From Hyphodiscus hymeniophilus (Eukaryota; Ascomycota; Leotiomycetes; Helotiales; Hyphodiscaceae): a DNA stretch of 64,000 bases. Where the stretch lies: assembly GCA_016508695.1 (NCBI GenBank), contig VNKQ01000018.1, positions 1,054,001 to 1,118,000 of the forward strand, read 5' to 3'. Under the pieces are notes generated by a model. That model made no database searches. It worked only from the letters and a program-made list of their open reading frames with translations, and was not told where the DNA came from. Numbering within the stretch: position 1 is the stretch's first letter; every line of letters starts with the position of its first letter. This document shows, piece after piece, positions 1-11,600 of this stretch. Made by a program: the position numbers and the translations under genes.

Positions 1-2462
1 GGCCCAGAGTTGATTGGATCACTAATCCGGCAGATATGATCGCAGACATCTTCTGGCTGGAGCAAGATGACAATAAGAAATCCATCGAAGACCGCCATGG
101 AAGAATGATATTTTCCCGAAGCACAGAGCTCAAGAGGCCGGTGTCACGAAGGGCGGACGAGTCAGAATCTCAAGGGACTTCGGGTTCAGTAATCAAAAGG
201 GAGCCAGCGAGGTCTCCCGATCTACGTATTGACACAAAATTGCCCGAGTTTAGGTCCGTCAGGGTAGACTCAGATAAACATGTCGATATGGCCACATCTA
301 GAGCAAGGCAAAAATTACGTGAGGCTACACGAATGCATGGACAAAACGGATCGATCCATCATTTTCTTCATGCCAGGTCGCACAGCAGATCTGACTCCAA
401 TTCTTCTGACAGCGAAGCTGTCTCACGACCACGACGAAGACGTAGTGGAACTACTGACAGTCATGATCGCGGAACAGACATTCTTGAAAAACAAATGATG
501 GAAATGCTAGCCAGTGAGTCTCGTAATGGTAAGTGGGGCTCTGAGGATGTGCAGAGTGACGCTATCTTCGATTCAATCGAACCTCCGAACTCTGGCCGGA
601 AAGACAATCTGGTGAAAGCCCAGAACACTCTTGGGCACAGTAAACCGGGGTCAATAACCAACAAAGAGACTTCCTCGAGGCGTGGATCTTTTCAAAATGG
701 ATCATCTGGACGAGCGAGCCTTGAAGTACCTGGATCTGGAGCCCGAAGCTCTCTGGAAGAACTAGACTCAACGGCGCCGAACTCGCCTCAATTAAAAGCG
801 TTGAAGGCTTCTAATTCATTCATTCCCAGCATTGGAATGGATCTATCACCTCCATCCCGTAGCAGACAACCGTCGCCAACTCGCAACCCGCTCTCACGAG
901 TCAAGTCAAGATTCAACCATTACCAGGGTCACAACCGCGATCGCAGTCGAAGTCGAGTGCCGGAAGTAGAGACTATCCTAATGCCGCTCAGTACAGCGTC
1001 AAATTCGAAGGAACCAAAGCCTGATAGTCCTGTGACGCCGGAGAAACAAAAGCGATCAATGAGCCCAGTAAAGAAAGTCAACACTGTTGACAGCGCTAAA
1101 TCTTCTATCCGAAAAGGTGGCGGTATCCGCAAAACAAAGACTGTCGAGGAAGCAGCTGGAGTTCGAGGTTTATTCAAAGGATCTCGAAACCCTGTTGCCA
1201 GAGTAAGCGATTTCATCTGGAAAAAAGAATTTAGTCCTATTGGCCCATCATCTGGGTTCTCGACTGATGAATCTGACGTGGAGGACATTCGCACTGTTTC
1301 CGAGAAAAAAGATTCTCGAAACAGTTCCATCGCAATGCAACACTCCTCTGATGATGTACAAATTGTTTCTCCACCGAAGGAGAAGCCATCTTATCTCGGC
1401 GAAATGCCGACCTTCACCTCTCCATTCCCCGAGCTTCGGGGTCGTCCGACGCGTGCACGGAGCGACGAAGCTTCCGGAAGTCCTGTGAAAGAAGATCGCC
1501 AGGCTCGAGAAGAGCGTCGGAAGTCTTCCCGTGCTCATATGCTCAAGTATCCGCCACGAATAGACGTTCAAAACGCTTCTCCCACCTCGTCCCCAGATTT
1601 TCCGCCGCAAGACCGTTATCAAGTAGACGCCTCAGTCTCTGACATTGATTCACGCCGTGGAAGCTTTGCCACAGAAGCCTCTGGGGCGGAGGCTGGACTG
1701 GACGCCATTCTTGGCATTCCTGGGAAAAGAGGGAACATGCCATTTGCAAGTGGTCTTCTCAAGTTAGAGGCCAGCAATAGTCATCGTCTTTCTTCAGGAG
1801 GAAAGAGACATTGGAGTATCTCCGACCGGGGCGTGTCCGTCCATCGAGGTCCTATGACGAAGCAAGAAATTGCTCGAGTAAAGGTACTCCTCCTGTCATC
1901 TGGAATCAAAGCAAAGGAAATTGCTCGCCGCGCGGCAGAAGCCAAGGGTATTCGCGATACAGAGGAGAGAGTATATGCAGAAATTTTACCGATGGCCCAG
2001 CAGAAGATTGGACCTGTCCCGAAGAGCCAGCAACACATTCTTGCCGCTAGGATCTTGGCGGACGACATTCAGCTGTCCTCAGAGATGTGGCAAGCTTCTG
2101 CTGATAACTTTACTGGAGTCACTATGCAAAATCTTCTAACCCGTATCGACGCATTGAGGGGCAGAGTTACGGACGATCTCACGCCCATGACTCGTAAAGC
2201 TGCCGATGAAGCAGACGAAGTCTCAAAAGATCTCGTAACCAGCCAAACGCTGAAGGTAAAACGGATCACAGACTCGATGGACAAGATGATGCGCCAGCGG
2301 CGGAGAAGATTCCGTTGGCTAAGACGTGGTGGGTGGTTGATGGTTGAGTGGGCGCTTGTTGGCGTCATGTGGTTGGTGTGGTTTGTGGTTGTGTTTGTTA
2401 GAATCATCATGGCGGTTGGAAACGGAGCGGTTGGAGTAGGCAGGTGGTTACTTTTCCGGTAG
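1..2462 (+). CDS. Large Ser/Arg-rich protein with C-terminal membrane tail (5' truncated)
   Basis: The frame is open leftward from the first visible ATG (36) to the window edge, so the gene starts outside and at least about 819 residues are visible. The body is low-complexity, rich in Ser, Arg, Lys and Pro, with many S-P/R-S motifs typical of phosphorylated disordered tails. Only the last ~230 residues look folded: a helical stretch with conserved-looking blocks (SSGIKAKEIARRA, ILAARILADDIQLSS), then a very basic RRRRFRWLRR patch and one hydrophobic segment (about visible residues 760-790) near the C-terminus. That arrangement suggests a tail-anchored or single-pass membrane protein with a long cytosolic/nuclear-side region. 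I do not recognise the family. The first visible residues (WITNPADMIADIFWLEQ) look like the end of a folded domain encoded upstream. Confidence 0.8.
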   Translation, partial: PRVDWITNPADMIADIFWLEQDDNKKSIEDRHGRMIFSRSTELKRPVSRRADESESQGTSGSVIKREPARSPDLRIDTKLPEFRSVRVDSDKHVDMATSRARQKLREATRMHGQNGSIHHFLHARSHSRSDSNSSDSEAVSRPRRRRSGTTDSHDRGTDILEKQMMEMLASESRNGKWGSEDVQSDAIFDSIEPPNSGRKDNLVKAQNTLGHSKPGSITNKETSSRRGSFQNGSSGRASLEVPGSGARSSLEELDSTAPNSPQLKALKASNSFIPSIGMDLSPPSRSRQPSPTRNPLSRVKSRFNHYQGHNRDRSRSRVPEVETILMPLSTASNSKEPKPDSPVTPEKQKRSMSPVKKVNTVDSAKSSIRKGGGIRKTKTVEEAAGVRGLFKGSRNPVARVSDFIWKKEFSPIGPSSGFSTDESDVEDIRTVSEKKDSRNSSIAMQHSSDDVQIVSPPKEKPSYLGEMPTFTSPFPELRGRPTRARSDEASGSPVKEDRQAREERRKSSRAHMLKYPPRIDVQNASPTSSPDFPPQDRYQVDASVSDIDSRRGSFATEASGAEAGLDAILGIPGKRGNMPFASGLLKLEASNSHRLSSGGKRHWSISDRGVSVHRGPMTKQEIARVKVLLLSSGIKAKEIARRAAEAKGIRDTEERVYAEILPMAQQKIGPVPKSQQHILAARILADDIQLSSEMWQASADNFTGVTMQNLLTRIDALRGRVTDDLTPMTRKAADEADEVSKDLVTSQTLKVKRITDSMDKMMRQRRRRFRWLRRGGWLMVEWALVGVMWLVWFVVVFVRIIMAVGNGAVGVGRWLLFR

Positions 2463-3279
2463 TGCATTTGGTGTTTGCAGTTCAGCGGGAGCATGAGCAT
2501 GGGTTGGATCAGGAAATAATGGTTTTGATACCCAGGATATTTAATACATTACTATTTGATGTTTGCATCCCTCCTTCAGACCAAACCATCCGGCAAGTGC
2601 CCACCACTCCAACGTCGATTGTGGATTTGAGGAAAAGCAACCACAGTACGCCTCTTGACACTTAAACCATCCAATGAAATTTTCCAGATCTGCCACCTGT
2701 TGCCAAATGATAACAGGGTCGTTGCTACTAAACAAACGCCATTAACTGTCTCCCCCTTCTGGCGATAAGAAAGGATTCCAGAATCTCGGCGATATGTCGA
2801 AGTCTACAAAAGGGCGACCATCGAACTTCACCCAAAACCCTGCAGTTCATCAATGCGCCTCACTTATCCACTTAATTTTCAACCGCCTCACGCGCCGGAA
2901 GGAATCTCTTATGTCGCGAACAGTATTTGCGCCATATCAAAAGTAAGGTACATAGAACAGTTGTCTCTAGCGGAAAAGCTTGGGACAAGTAAGGACAGTA
3001 CTTGAACAGCATGAAGGGTCACTGAACAGATGAAAGATGTATAATATACAGAGAGCTTACCTCTTAACAAAGCTCATTGTTTTAGGCTCCTTTGGGTATT
3101 GGCTGATATATGGTTAGCATTCTTGCACTTTACCAAGCTTTACTAGACATACACACTCGCATAAGACCTCAAAAAGAACGCAACTGAAGAACATAGACTG
3201 AGGTCGGAAAGTACAACATTCAAGAAGTCAACAGAAATACTTTATACCTAACGCTCTCGATTCCAATTTTGAGTTCAAT
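2463..3279. other. Intergenic, 3' flank and promoter
   Basis: No ORF with coding character on either strand. AT-leaning sequence that should hold the 3' UTR of the left gene and the promoter of the gene at 3280. No repeat or RNA gene seen. Confidence 0.5.
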
Positions 3280-4419
3280 ATGTCTTCGAACAAAGACCTC
3301 GAAAATAACAGAGCAGAGGTCTTAAAACAAGGCGCGGTACGAAAGACAGCACCGACCGCCTCCTCAACCGCAGTACCCAATCCAACCCCTTGGACGTCTT
3401 CAGGCTTAGAGTCATCTCTTTTCAGTTCTACCGCTTCTGCTTTCACTCCTCGACCATTGCCCGAGGCTCAAAGAGCAAGTCCTGCGACTTCTGCACAACC
3501 GGCAAATGCACAACCGGCAACTAATCCTATGCTTGAGGCTGCTCTGAGGCGCCAAGCTGCTGCTGGTAAAGTCGATGCAGCAAATGCCACATCTAAACCA
3601 GGCCCAACTTCTGTAGACATTCGTACGGAGCTATCTAGCGGTCACCGAGCTGTCACTAGACATCCCGCAGCTGTGATGCAGCAAGACTCTCCTGCTCTTT
3701 CACCTCGTACGCCGTTGGCAAGTCCTGCTACACCGGCTCCATTACTACGACAGCCGTCTTCTGTGGCAAGCAAGGCTTCAAGTACTGCTACTAATGGTAG
3801 CAATGCAGCGGCTCCAGCTTCGTCCCCGAACAAACCTGGTAATACCATGGAGGCGGAAGTGTTTACTGAAAAGCATAATTCTTTGCTTGAGCCAGAGGAG
3901 AACTATGGCAAAGTGGTCCAAACAGAAGACAGCACCTCTGAACTCAAAGGAGTACCCTTGCGAGGTGCGTATGACTTTACATCAGAAGAATACATTCGCG
4001 AAATCCGCGGTCTTCCTCTGGATATCAGTCGCACAGCTACTAACCCTAATTCTTTGCCAAGAGCCGAACTAGCAATTTCAGGAGATAGGTTTACCAAGGA
4101 GCCTACTCATTGTCCTGAAATTGCCGGTACGACAGAGCCATGCTCACCCACAGCTCCCAGTTTAGCAGCGCTGAATGCAATGCTCGAAGCGGAGTTTAGG
4201 TCTGATCCTGCCATTTCCACGTCCACGTCTAGAGCGCCGGAAATAGTAGCCACAGATGCGGTCCATACCCCTCTTAAGACTGGCAAGGTAGCAAGGGCAA
4301 CAGGACTGCTCAGATGTGAGGTCTGTTCCCATACGTTCCCAGATGAAGAGAGACTGTCCGCTCACGAAGGCACTCTGGAGCATATGATCAAAACTGGGTT
4401 GTATGCTCCGCTCCCTTGA
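3280..4419 (+). CDS. Unknown protein with C-terminal C2H2 finger
   Basis: Single-exon frame of 379 residues. The first ~190 residues are Ala/Pro/Ser/Thr-rich and disordered, including a short duplicated AQPA(N/T) block. The middle contains a better-ordered GAYDFTSEEYIREIRGLPLD stretch. The C-terminus ends in a single finger, CEVC-x12-H-x5-H, within LLRCEVCSHTFPDEERLSAH; the five-residue H-H spacing resembles matrin/dsRNA-binding type fingers. The ATG at 3280 follows an A-rich leader with no in-frame ATG before it. Family not recognised; a nuclear nucleic-acid-binding role is an inference from the finger alone. Confidence 0.75.
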   Translation: MSSNKDLENNRAEVLKQGAVRKTAPTASSTAVPNPTPWTSSGLESSLFSSTASAFTPRPLPEAQRASPATSAQPANAQPATNPMLEAALRRQAAAGKVDAANATSKPGPTSVDIRTELSSGHRAVTRHPAAVMQQDSPALSPRTPLASPATPAPLLRQPSSVASKASSTATNGSNAAAPASSPNKPGNTMEAEVFTEKHNSLLEPEENYGKVVQTEDSTSELKGVPLRGAYDFTSEEYIREIRGLPLDISRTATNPNSLPRAELAISGDRFTKEPTHCPEIAGTTEPCSPTAPSLAALNAMLEAEFRSDPAISTSTSRAPEIVATDAVHTPLKTGKVARATGLLRCEVCSHTFPDEERLSAHEGTLEHMIKTGLYAPLP

Positions 4420-5582
4420 TCGGCTTAAGCTTCTCTAAATTGCCTTCCTTGCTTTTTGCTAACCTACTTTGATAATTATAGCCTTCGATAATTTATTTCC
4501 GCGCTATTATGGAGGTTCTCCTAAGGCTTCAGCCTAAGTGGAGTTTAGCATTGGCTATGTAATGTTTGAAATAAAAGCATTTTCGGAGAGTCTATTATGA
4601 GTAAGAAAAAACTAATTCTGAGCGGCTATTCTTTTTCAAACTTTTCCTTAACTGAAAGACATGTCTTCTAATTATTTGCTTTGTCAAGCACTTAATGACA
4701 CTAAGAGCCAACGACCTAGTTAATTGTCGGCAAGTCTTGGCGTCTCCAAGAAAGGTTTCTTTGTACTCAAAAATGTTATCGTTCATGGCGTCGAAAAAGC
4801 TCCTTGTCCCTTTGCTTCAGATATATGAAAGAACAGTGATGAGCATGGTGTTCAACAGCTTCAAATTCGATGTGTTCTTATTATTAGAACAATTCTTAAT
4901 ATTTGCTCTGACTGTTACGGCCTTTTTCGTAACAACCTAGATTCATATGGATTTGACTACTAAGTTTATCCTCAAACTTCTATCTCCCTTTAGAAAGCTA
5001 AAAAATATATTATGCAATGGCAATGTAATAACCCGGTTCACATCTTAGAATTCTCAAAATCCATTACTTGATGATCCAGTACATCTTATCCCTTATCATT
5101 GTAGTCGACCTTTGGCCAGTGAATCTCTAGCATAGTGAATATCATCCTATGTCTCAGTCTTTAACAGCCTTTACTACTGCCTAGTGTCGTCTATGACTCA
5201 ATGGTTGACTAGGTGACACACGTAGCGTAAAGGTATTGTGATAAAGTGTATCTGTCTCAAGCGCGAAGTAGAAGCTAGTGCTAATACCTCCCTGTCTTTA
5301 AAAATTACTACGCATTCTTTGCAACTCTTCAATACAATACCTTGAGAACAAGCAACGCCAAAATACTTCTACTCTTTGCAACTCTTACATACAACACCTC
5401 AAGAACAAGCAAAGCCAAAATACTTCTACTCTTTGACTTTTGGTCCGAATAACTACGAGTGGCTTATCTAAGTCTCATTATATAACATTACAGCACACAC
5501 TCTGTACGTAGTATAACAGAACAACATATCCAACGACATGTACTAAACCATTCTAGAGCCAACCAACTCTAACCACAGCATC
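4420..5582. other. Intergenic with local tandem repeat
   Basis: AT-rich spacer with no coding-like frame. It contains the 57-bp duplication listed separately and a TATA-like TTATATAAC at 5478-5486, about 100 bp before the ATG at 5583. Confidence 0.5.
5313..5435. repeat. 57-bp tandem duplication
   Basis: A unit beginning near TTTGCAACTCTT recurs at an exact 57-bp period: TTGCAACTC starts at 5319 and 5376, and a third partial start (TTGACTT) is at 5433. The two full copies differ at a few positions. It lies in the leader/promoter of the 5583 gene. Confidence 0.8.
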
Positions 5583-7432
5583 ATGGCGGGCGGAGTCTTA
5601 TCGAAGATACAAGAAGGCCCTGACTGTGAGTTATGCTCCTTATGTCTTTTGTATGAATCTGTTCATGTAGAGCGGTAACTAAAGTCAACAATATAGCGAT
5701 AGGCATTCTATGTATTGTCCTGTGGAAGATCAAAGCATGGGAAAAGTTCATCAATTTCCTCAATCAAAAATTCGGCTACCAGTATTTGATTTCGACGAAA
5801 GATCGCAACGCACTTTACCACGCAAATCTTCTAGTAGAGCGTCAGAACTGGAGTCCGAGCCCTACGCCACAAGATATATCTAAGCGGAAATATTCACACC
5901 GACCTGTCGATGATCTCGGAAACAAAGTCACTCCACCAGCTTCTTACCCTACATCAGCTGAGGCGTCTATAAAGGAGGCCTCCTTTTCGCCGAAAACTCA
6001 ACAAGGCTCTAATCTTGCCAGAAACCAAACTTCTATGCCTTCGGCTCTCCAAAATGGTGTCGATCTTAGCCGGACAACCGCCGTCGAGCTCGAACAGGCA
6101 GCCCTACGGACCAGCATGAATGGCTCTGACAGATCCAGATCCATCGAATGCACTTCAACAAGCTCACCCGACATATGCGAAACTATCGACAGCGACATAT
6201 CTATCGACACAAGTATATCGATTGTCACCGACACGTCAATCGACAAACCCTCCTCGGACGGTACCAACATTCCTGAAGAAAAGTTTTATGATGATAAGCA
6301 CCCTCTTTCGCATCTTCCTCCCTTGCCAGAGAATTTCCGCACCACTCTACCTCCGAATTATCCCGGTTGTACATTGCTTGGAGACAGTGAGGAAGTATGG
6401 GTCGAAACCGATTGGCAGCTTAAGATCTTCCTTGAGCTGCTTCCAAGACTGGACGCGGGTATTGCGCAACTGTTTTGCGACCAGGAAGGAGTCAATATGT
6501 GTCGATACGGCACAATCTCGTATCTCCAAATGACCTTCGCGCACCTGCAAACCACTTTTATTCTTGACTGCTTCCTTGGCCAAAAGCTCTTTGATACCAC
6601 CGGTACAACTGGTGTCTGTCTCCGACATGTGCTGGAGAGCCCAAAAATTGCCAAGGTATACCATGATGTACGAAATGACAGCGACGTTTTGTACGAGAAG
6701 TTTGGTATTAAACTCCGAGGCATCATCGATCTACAGCTTATGGAGCTGGCATGTCGTGGTCCCTTCAGTCGCCGTCAATACATCAAGGCTCTTGGCCACT
6801 GCGTTGAGGATCATTTGATGATGAGCGAGAAGGAGCTAGCTCAATGGAAGGAATCAAAAAGCGCCGGTAGAGACTTTTGTAGAGTCCATGGCTGGTCGGC
6901 TTTTGACATGCGTCCACTTCCCGCTATTCTCGCAAAATATGCTGCTCAGGATACGTTATACATGCCGCATCTCTATGCTGTGTACTTCAGCAAGCTGCGT
7001 GGTCTTCCCCACGTGTGGGCTCTCATTAAAGCAGAATCTGAGAAACGCGCAGAGAATTCTCAACTGGCCGGCTACAACCCCCAGCCTCAAGGGTGGGATC
7101 TGAACGAGCATCGTTCTGCTCCCAGCGGCTTTGTTGCCCAGCACAAGTCACCCGGCCTCTATTCAGATCTTCGCTTGGCTCGATTACGCGAGGAAGACTT
7201 AAACCCCCATCTACGCGACGGGCACACTGCTCCGGATCTACCAACAATTCGCCTATCATTCTTCCAACGTATGATGCAGGCACTGGGAACGCCATTCAGA
7301 AAGTGGAAGACTTCGAGACGTGAGCGGAAATGGAATAAGGAATACCAGAAGAGTAAATCGTGGGATCCTATGTTTGGTCTTGCACCTGTAACTGGAGATT
7401 GGGAAAATATGAAGAGTGAGGAAGATTGGTAG
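5583..7432 (+). CDS. 3'-5' exonuclease-domain (DEDDy, RNase D-like) protein
   Basis: Two exons, 5583-5625 and 5697-7432, joined across a 71-nt GT-AG intron with a CTAAAG-type branch, giving 592 residues; without the first exon the frame has no ATG start. Exon 1 plus the start of exon 2 supply a short hydrophobic segment (IGILCIVLW, residues 16-24). Residues ~45-200 are Ser/Thr-rich and disordered. The exonuclease fold has the DnaQ/RNase D signatures: ExoI CDQEG near residue 276 (D-x-E), ExoII HDVRNDSDVL near 337, ExoIII YAAQD near 430 (Y-x3-D), so all four acidic residues and the DEDDy tyrosine are present. Family knowledge: such domains degrade RNA or DNA 3'-5' with two metal ions; the substrate is unknown. 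The next gene rightward is a paralogue. Confidence 0.85.
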
Positions 7433-9105
7433 CACTTCGTGGGCTACGAGTACTGCAAATGAGTGAGCATATGTACTGGGATTGTTTGTGTCTTGAGAAA
7501 GAAGTTGTCTACAGAGGTGGACCCGATTGACAAGGTTCCCGTACATGCTTCGAGCTCTCGATGACTTGCCTGAGCTAAGGAATAGCGCTCTAGTGTACGA
7601 AAGATCGTCGATACTGGTGGAGGCTATGTTATGTAACTCTCTGATCTCTCTAGTCATTTTGGAAATTCAGAGTATTTTGAATATGATTGAGGTCGTAATT
7701 TAGCGAGATCTCTATCAAACCGGTAGATTCACCAACGAAGGTCCAGTTAATATAAGGCTCACAAAACTATCTTAGCATTGTGATAAGACTATGAAATCCA
7801 GATCCATCTATTCTGTAAATTTAAAAGACAAAAAGAGCTTAACAAGGGTACTGGCGTTAAGGTGACCTATGATAATATCCGAAAAGAGGCTCTCTGCAAA
7901 TTATTCTGTAGAAGCGCCAGTAACGCAGTTTTGATTTTTGGAGTAAGCTCGCTAGGAGTCATCGAGAGGGGCGCAAAAGTCTTATACAGAGCTACGATGA
8001 GTTTTGATGCGTTCACAGAATCAGAGCCTTTTAAGTCTACAGTACTTATATCTCGTCCTGTTACAGGGTGGGTCTCTCGACGGATGGACTGGGTGTATTA
8101 ATGCGGTTAGTATTAATACAAGGAGCCGTAAGGACTAGATACAATATAAATGTACGTGATACGTTTAAAGTGTGACTCGTTATAACGCAAAGGTAATATA
8201 GAACGTTGCTAATCAATTTCAGATTACACTGGGTTAAAGAGAGTGCCGGTAGTGAAATACTCTGTTTCAAGATTTTTAGTATAAAGGACTTTCGCTCAGA
8301 GCCGCAAGTTTGACACACACACTACTAGACTTCTCCGGTCGCAAAAGAGGCGTTTTGCTCAAACATCGAAAGCCGAGTAAGCACGACAGCTTTGAGAAAT
8401 ACTATATAATAAACATTCCCCTTTTACGCAGTGTTAATTTCAGATCACAATCTAGTGGTATCTAGTGCCAGCTTGGCATGTACAAAGAAAAAGCCCGTCA
8501 AAGAATTAAAGAACAGATAGAATTTCTCAAGTTGAACAGGAAATAGTGTCGACCAAATAGTATAGCGTCCTGAGCTGCCATAGAACAGAACTTGTCTCAT
8601 AGTCACACATCACACACCGTGTGTGTAACTACTGAGAACCCATCTTCTCATCAACCAATTGTCTTATATAGAAATATCCATCGTTAAGACATCTGGCATG
8701 GGAACTATCTGTACTTCCATTATACTCCCCTTTGGACAATAGTTCACTTTGCCGAATCTTTGGTCACTATCATAGATGTTATAAAGAACAGAGGGTCAAT
8801 TCACTGAATAGCTTTAGTAATAGGATTTGCCAAGACTTCTTCGAAACGACTAGACTCAGAGTTCGCGGCTTTACTGAGAACAGTCCAAATAACGCGCTGT
8901 ACACTTATTGTTCCCGACGGTAAAGGACGTATATAAGACTACGCTTCTTCCAACTCAACTCAAACCATTGCGAAAACAATCTTGCGGTTTTGTGTCGAAG
9001 CCCCAACCACTTTTCGACCACAACAAGATCTGAACTTTCTCCAAGACTCTCCAACACGTCAACAAAGCCAAAGCTTTACTCACCAAACTATCATAACTCA
9101 GCATC
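7433..9105. other. Intergenic between exonuclease paralogues
   Basis: About 1.7 kb of AT-rich sequence with no coding-like frame. A TATA-like GTATATAAG at 8929-8937 sits about 170 bp before the ATG at 9106, followed by a pyrimidine/CAA-rich leader typical of fungal 5' UTRs. Confidence 0.5.
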
Positions 9106-10238
9106 ATGGTTGTCGACGACAAACCCACAGCCCCCTCCTGGGCTGCCATTGCAGCCAAGAAGAAACCTATTCCCAAGCCGAAGAAGGTAGTAGAGAAAGG
9201 TCCCCCCTTGCGCAAATTAAAGTCACCCATCAAGGGGATACCGCAGCTCCGGTAAGTCATGCTCAGCCGGTACGTCATACTCAAGCTCTCTCGTATGCTC
9301 AAGCTTTAACGAATCCTCGACCTTCCCCGAGTACTCAAGCTCCCCCGAGTGCTAATCTGCTAGCAGTACCTACGCATCCATGGGTTAGTGCAAATGCTAG
9401 TAACGTATGGGTCCCAAAAGATGATGAGAGCTTTGTCGACACCATCGACGGAGTCCGCGAGTTCTTCAAACACTTGTCCGATGAGAAATCAGACGAAATC
9501 GAGTGGGCCTGCGATCTCGAGGGTTCCAGCTTAGGCAAGCCTCCGGGTACGATCTCTCTTTTTCAGGTCACTAGCAAGACGCTGAAGCATACGTGGATCT
9601 TTGACATCACCGTCATGGGGAAATCGGCTTTTGATACCACGGACACACGTGGCCAGTCACTCCGCGGTCTCCTGGAGGGGGACACGCTCTGGACAGCCTG
9701 GTGGGACTTTCGTAACGATCAAAATGCTTTGTTCTTCCACTTCGGTATTCGCCTGTGCCAGCGTACAACGATGGACCTCAGCTTTCTCGAGTTGGCTACA
9801 CGTACTAGTAGTCGAGAGCGCCGACTCCCTCTAGCCACCGCTATTTGGGGAGAGGCAGTCTTGTCTAATTCCCTAGATTGGGACGAGAGAGCAGAGTTTA
9901 TTGCCAACAACAGTAGCGCCAAACGATATTTCCGTACAAACCCCCTCGGATACGCTGTTTTTGATCTCCTTCCACGTCCCAAGATCGTGATGGAATATGC
10001 CGCCAGCGATACCAAGCACATGTTCATGCTGGAGCAGGCGTACATGTCCCGTATGCCAATATCGAGATTCACCATGGCAGACTTGAAGGCTGAGATGGCA
10101 CGATGTTTGGCTGATGCCTGCACCGATGCATACTCTCCTGAAGGCGCCTTCCGTGGTCAACATTCATGGGCCCCGAAGTTCTTCACTGGTGTAGAGGTCC
10201 CTAGAAACGGAGACGAGGCCGAGGGTTGGGGACGGTAG
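9106..10238 (+). CDS. 3'-5' exonuclease-domain (DEDDy) protein, second paralogue
   Basis: The ATG at 9106 (ATCATGG context) reads MVVDDKPTAPSWAAIAAKKK and then meets a stop at 9253, overlapped by a consensus donor GTAAGT at 9252. The exonuclease frame downstream is another frame. An intron 9252-9331 (80 nt) joins them and gives about 350 residues; acceptors at 9349, 9388 and 9400 also keep the frame. The domain shows ExoI CDLEG, ExoII WWDFRNDQNAL and ExoIII EYAASD, i.e. intact DEDDy residues, and the same DTT(G/D)T-G-(V/Q)-x-LR block as the 5583 gene. It lacks that gene's N-terminal hydrophobic segment. An unspliced reading from 8982 is possible but its N-terminal sequence is not protein-like. 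Confidence 0.8.
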
Positions 10239-11600
10239 GGAATTTCCAAAGAGTTCTTGCGCGCATTAGAGGTATTTCTGAATAATGGTGAATCATCATA
10301 TGTCTGCGGCAAGGTTCTTCTTTTGGGGGGGGGGGGGGAGATTGCAGAGAAAACTAAACTTGGATTCTCTCTTTGGCTTTAGGGTATATGGATGTGAGCA
10401 AGGCAACATCAATTGGCGTTTTGGTCTGGGCATTTGGGATAGAGATTGGTTTTTTGTAACGAACACAATAGATATTAATAAAATGTAAACTTGTACTTCT
10501 TCGTGACTTTGACAAGAACTGTGATTTGAGTTTCACCTCCGAAATGAGATGTTCTACGGCACATTGACCGCAGAGTTATCTCCGCATCAAGCAGAAAATT
10601 CTGCTACTGAGCCAATTTCATAAATGTCTAGACTCGCTTCGAAAAGGGGTAGAGAATATCACGTGAGGTACACAGAGGTAGAAAATCAAGTACAATGATT
10701 TCAAGCAAACACAAGGTCTTTGTTCATTATGACGAGGAGAAGCTAAACAGGCTCTGAGATAGAAAATCGAGTAGATGTGGTTGTGGATATAATTTCTGGG
10801 GTTGTAGATTTGTAGCGTATCCTTACAAGCTCAATCCTCAGGGTAAGATACAAAAGGAGTCCTTTGTCAACAGCTCACCGAACAGAAACTCACAAAATCG
10901 ATGCATGTCTAATGAGAGTTCATTCACGGCGGCGCAGCTCTATTGATGAAGTAGGCTTCATGAGGATTCCCTCACCCTGGCCAATCCACTGCTCTAACTC
11001 GAAACTTTTGAGGCTTTCTGCTGACATTGGGTACATCTGCAGATAACGAAAGGGCAATATAGCAGCCCCCAAGTGATATAAGGTAAGAAAGAACGCCAGG
11101 AAGATTGGCTGATCCACTTGGAGAAACGATGCCCGGATCTGTATCCCGCGAGACATCGCGATTTTGGATGTCGAGCTATCTTCGCTGCCGATAAGCTTGA
11201 AGCACCCATCGTTGCCAGTCCTGCACCAGCACGGTTGTAAAGTCCAAAGCGAGAGCCGCCTGCGTATAGTTTCGATAACCTTATGATATCCACAGGAAAA
11301 GCTTTTTATCTTGCGAGAAGTGAGCTGGTAGAAAGCAACTGGATGGATGTAGTTGTTCCAGACAATACTCCAGTACTTGATTGGTGGCTTTTGGTGGATT
11401 CACTCTACGCGAAAGTATACATAAACATACGCTAAGTCGCGAACGCTGGTGCACCTTACCCGGCCCGGCGCGTTCATCCAGCCTCCTCAAATCCTCTCAA
11501 TATCATCTTAACTCGTCTCTGTCGGTCCATCAGATACTTTCCATTAACCATCGCTATTCTCCAATCACATTGCCAGACATTAAATCCGTCAATTGCAAAC
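10239..11600. other. Intergenic
   Basis: No coding-like frame. It carries a 14-G homopolymer (10325-10338) in the 3' flank of the exonuclease gene and a CT/CA-rich leader from about 11480 to the ATG at 11601. Confidence 0.5.

Noticed and set aside
8982..9105. Unspliced 5' extension of the second exonuclease frame
   Set aside because: Its sequence is not protein-like, whereas the ATG at 9106 followed by a consensus donor right at the stop gives a sensible N-terminus.
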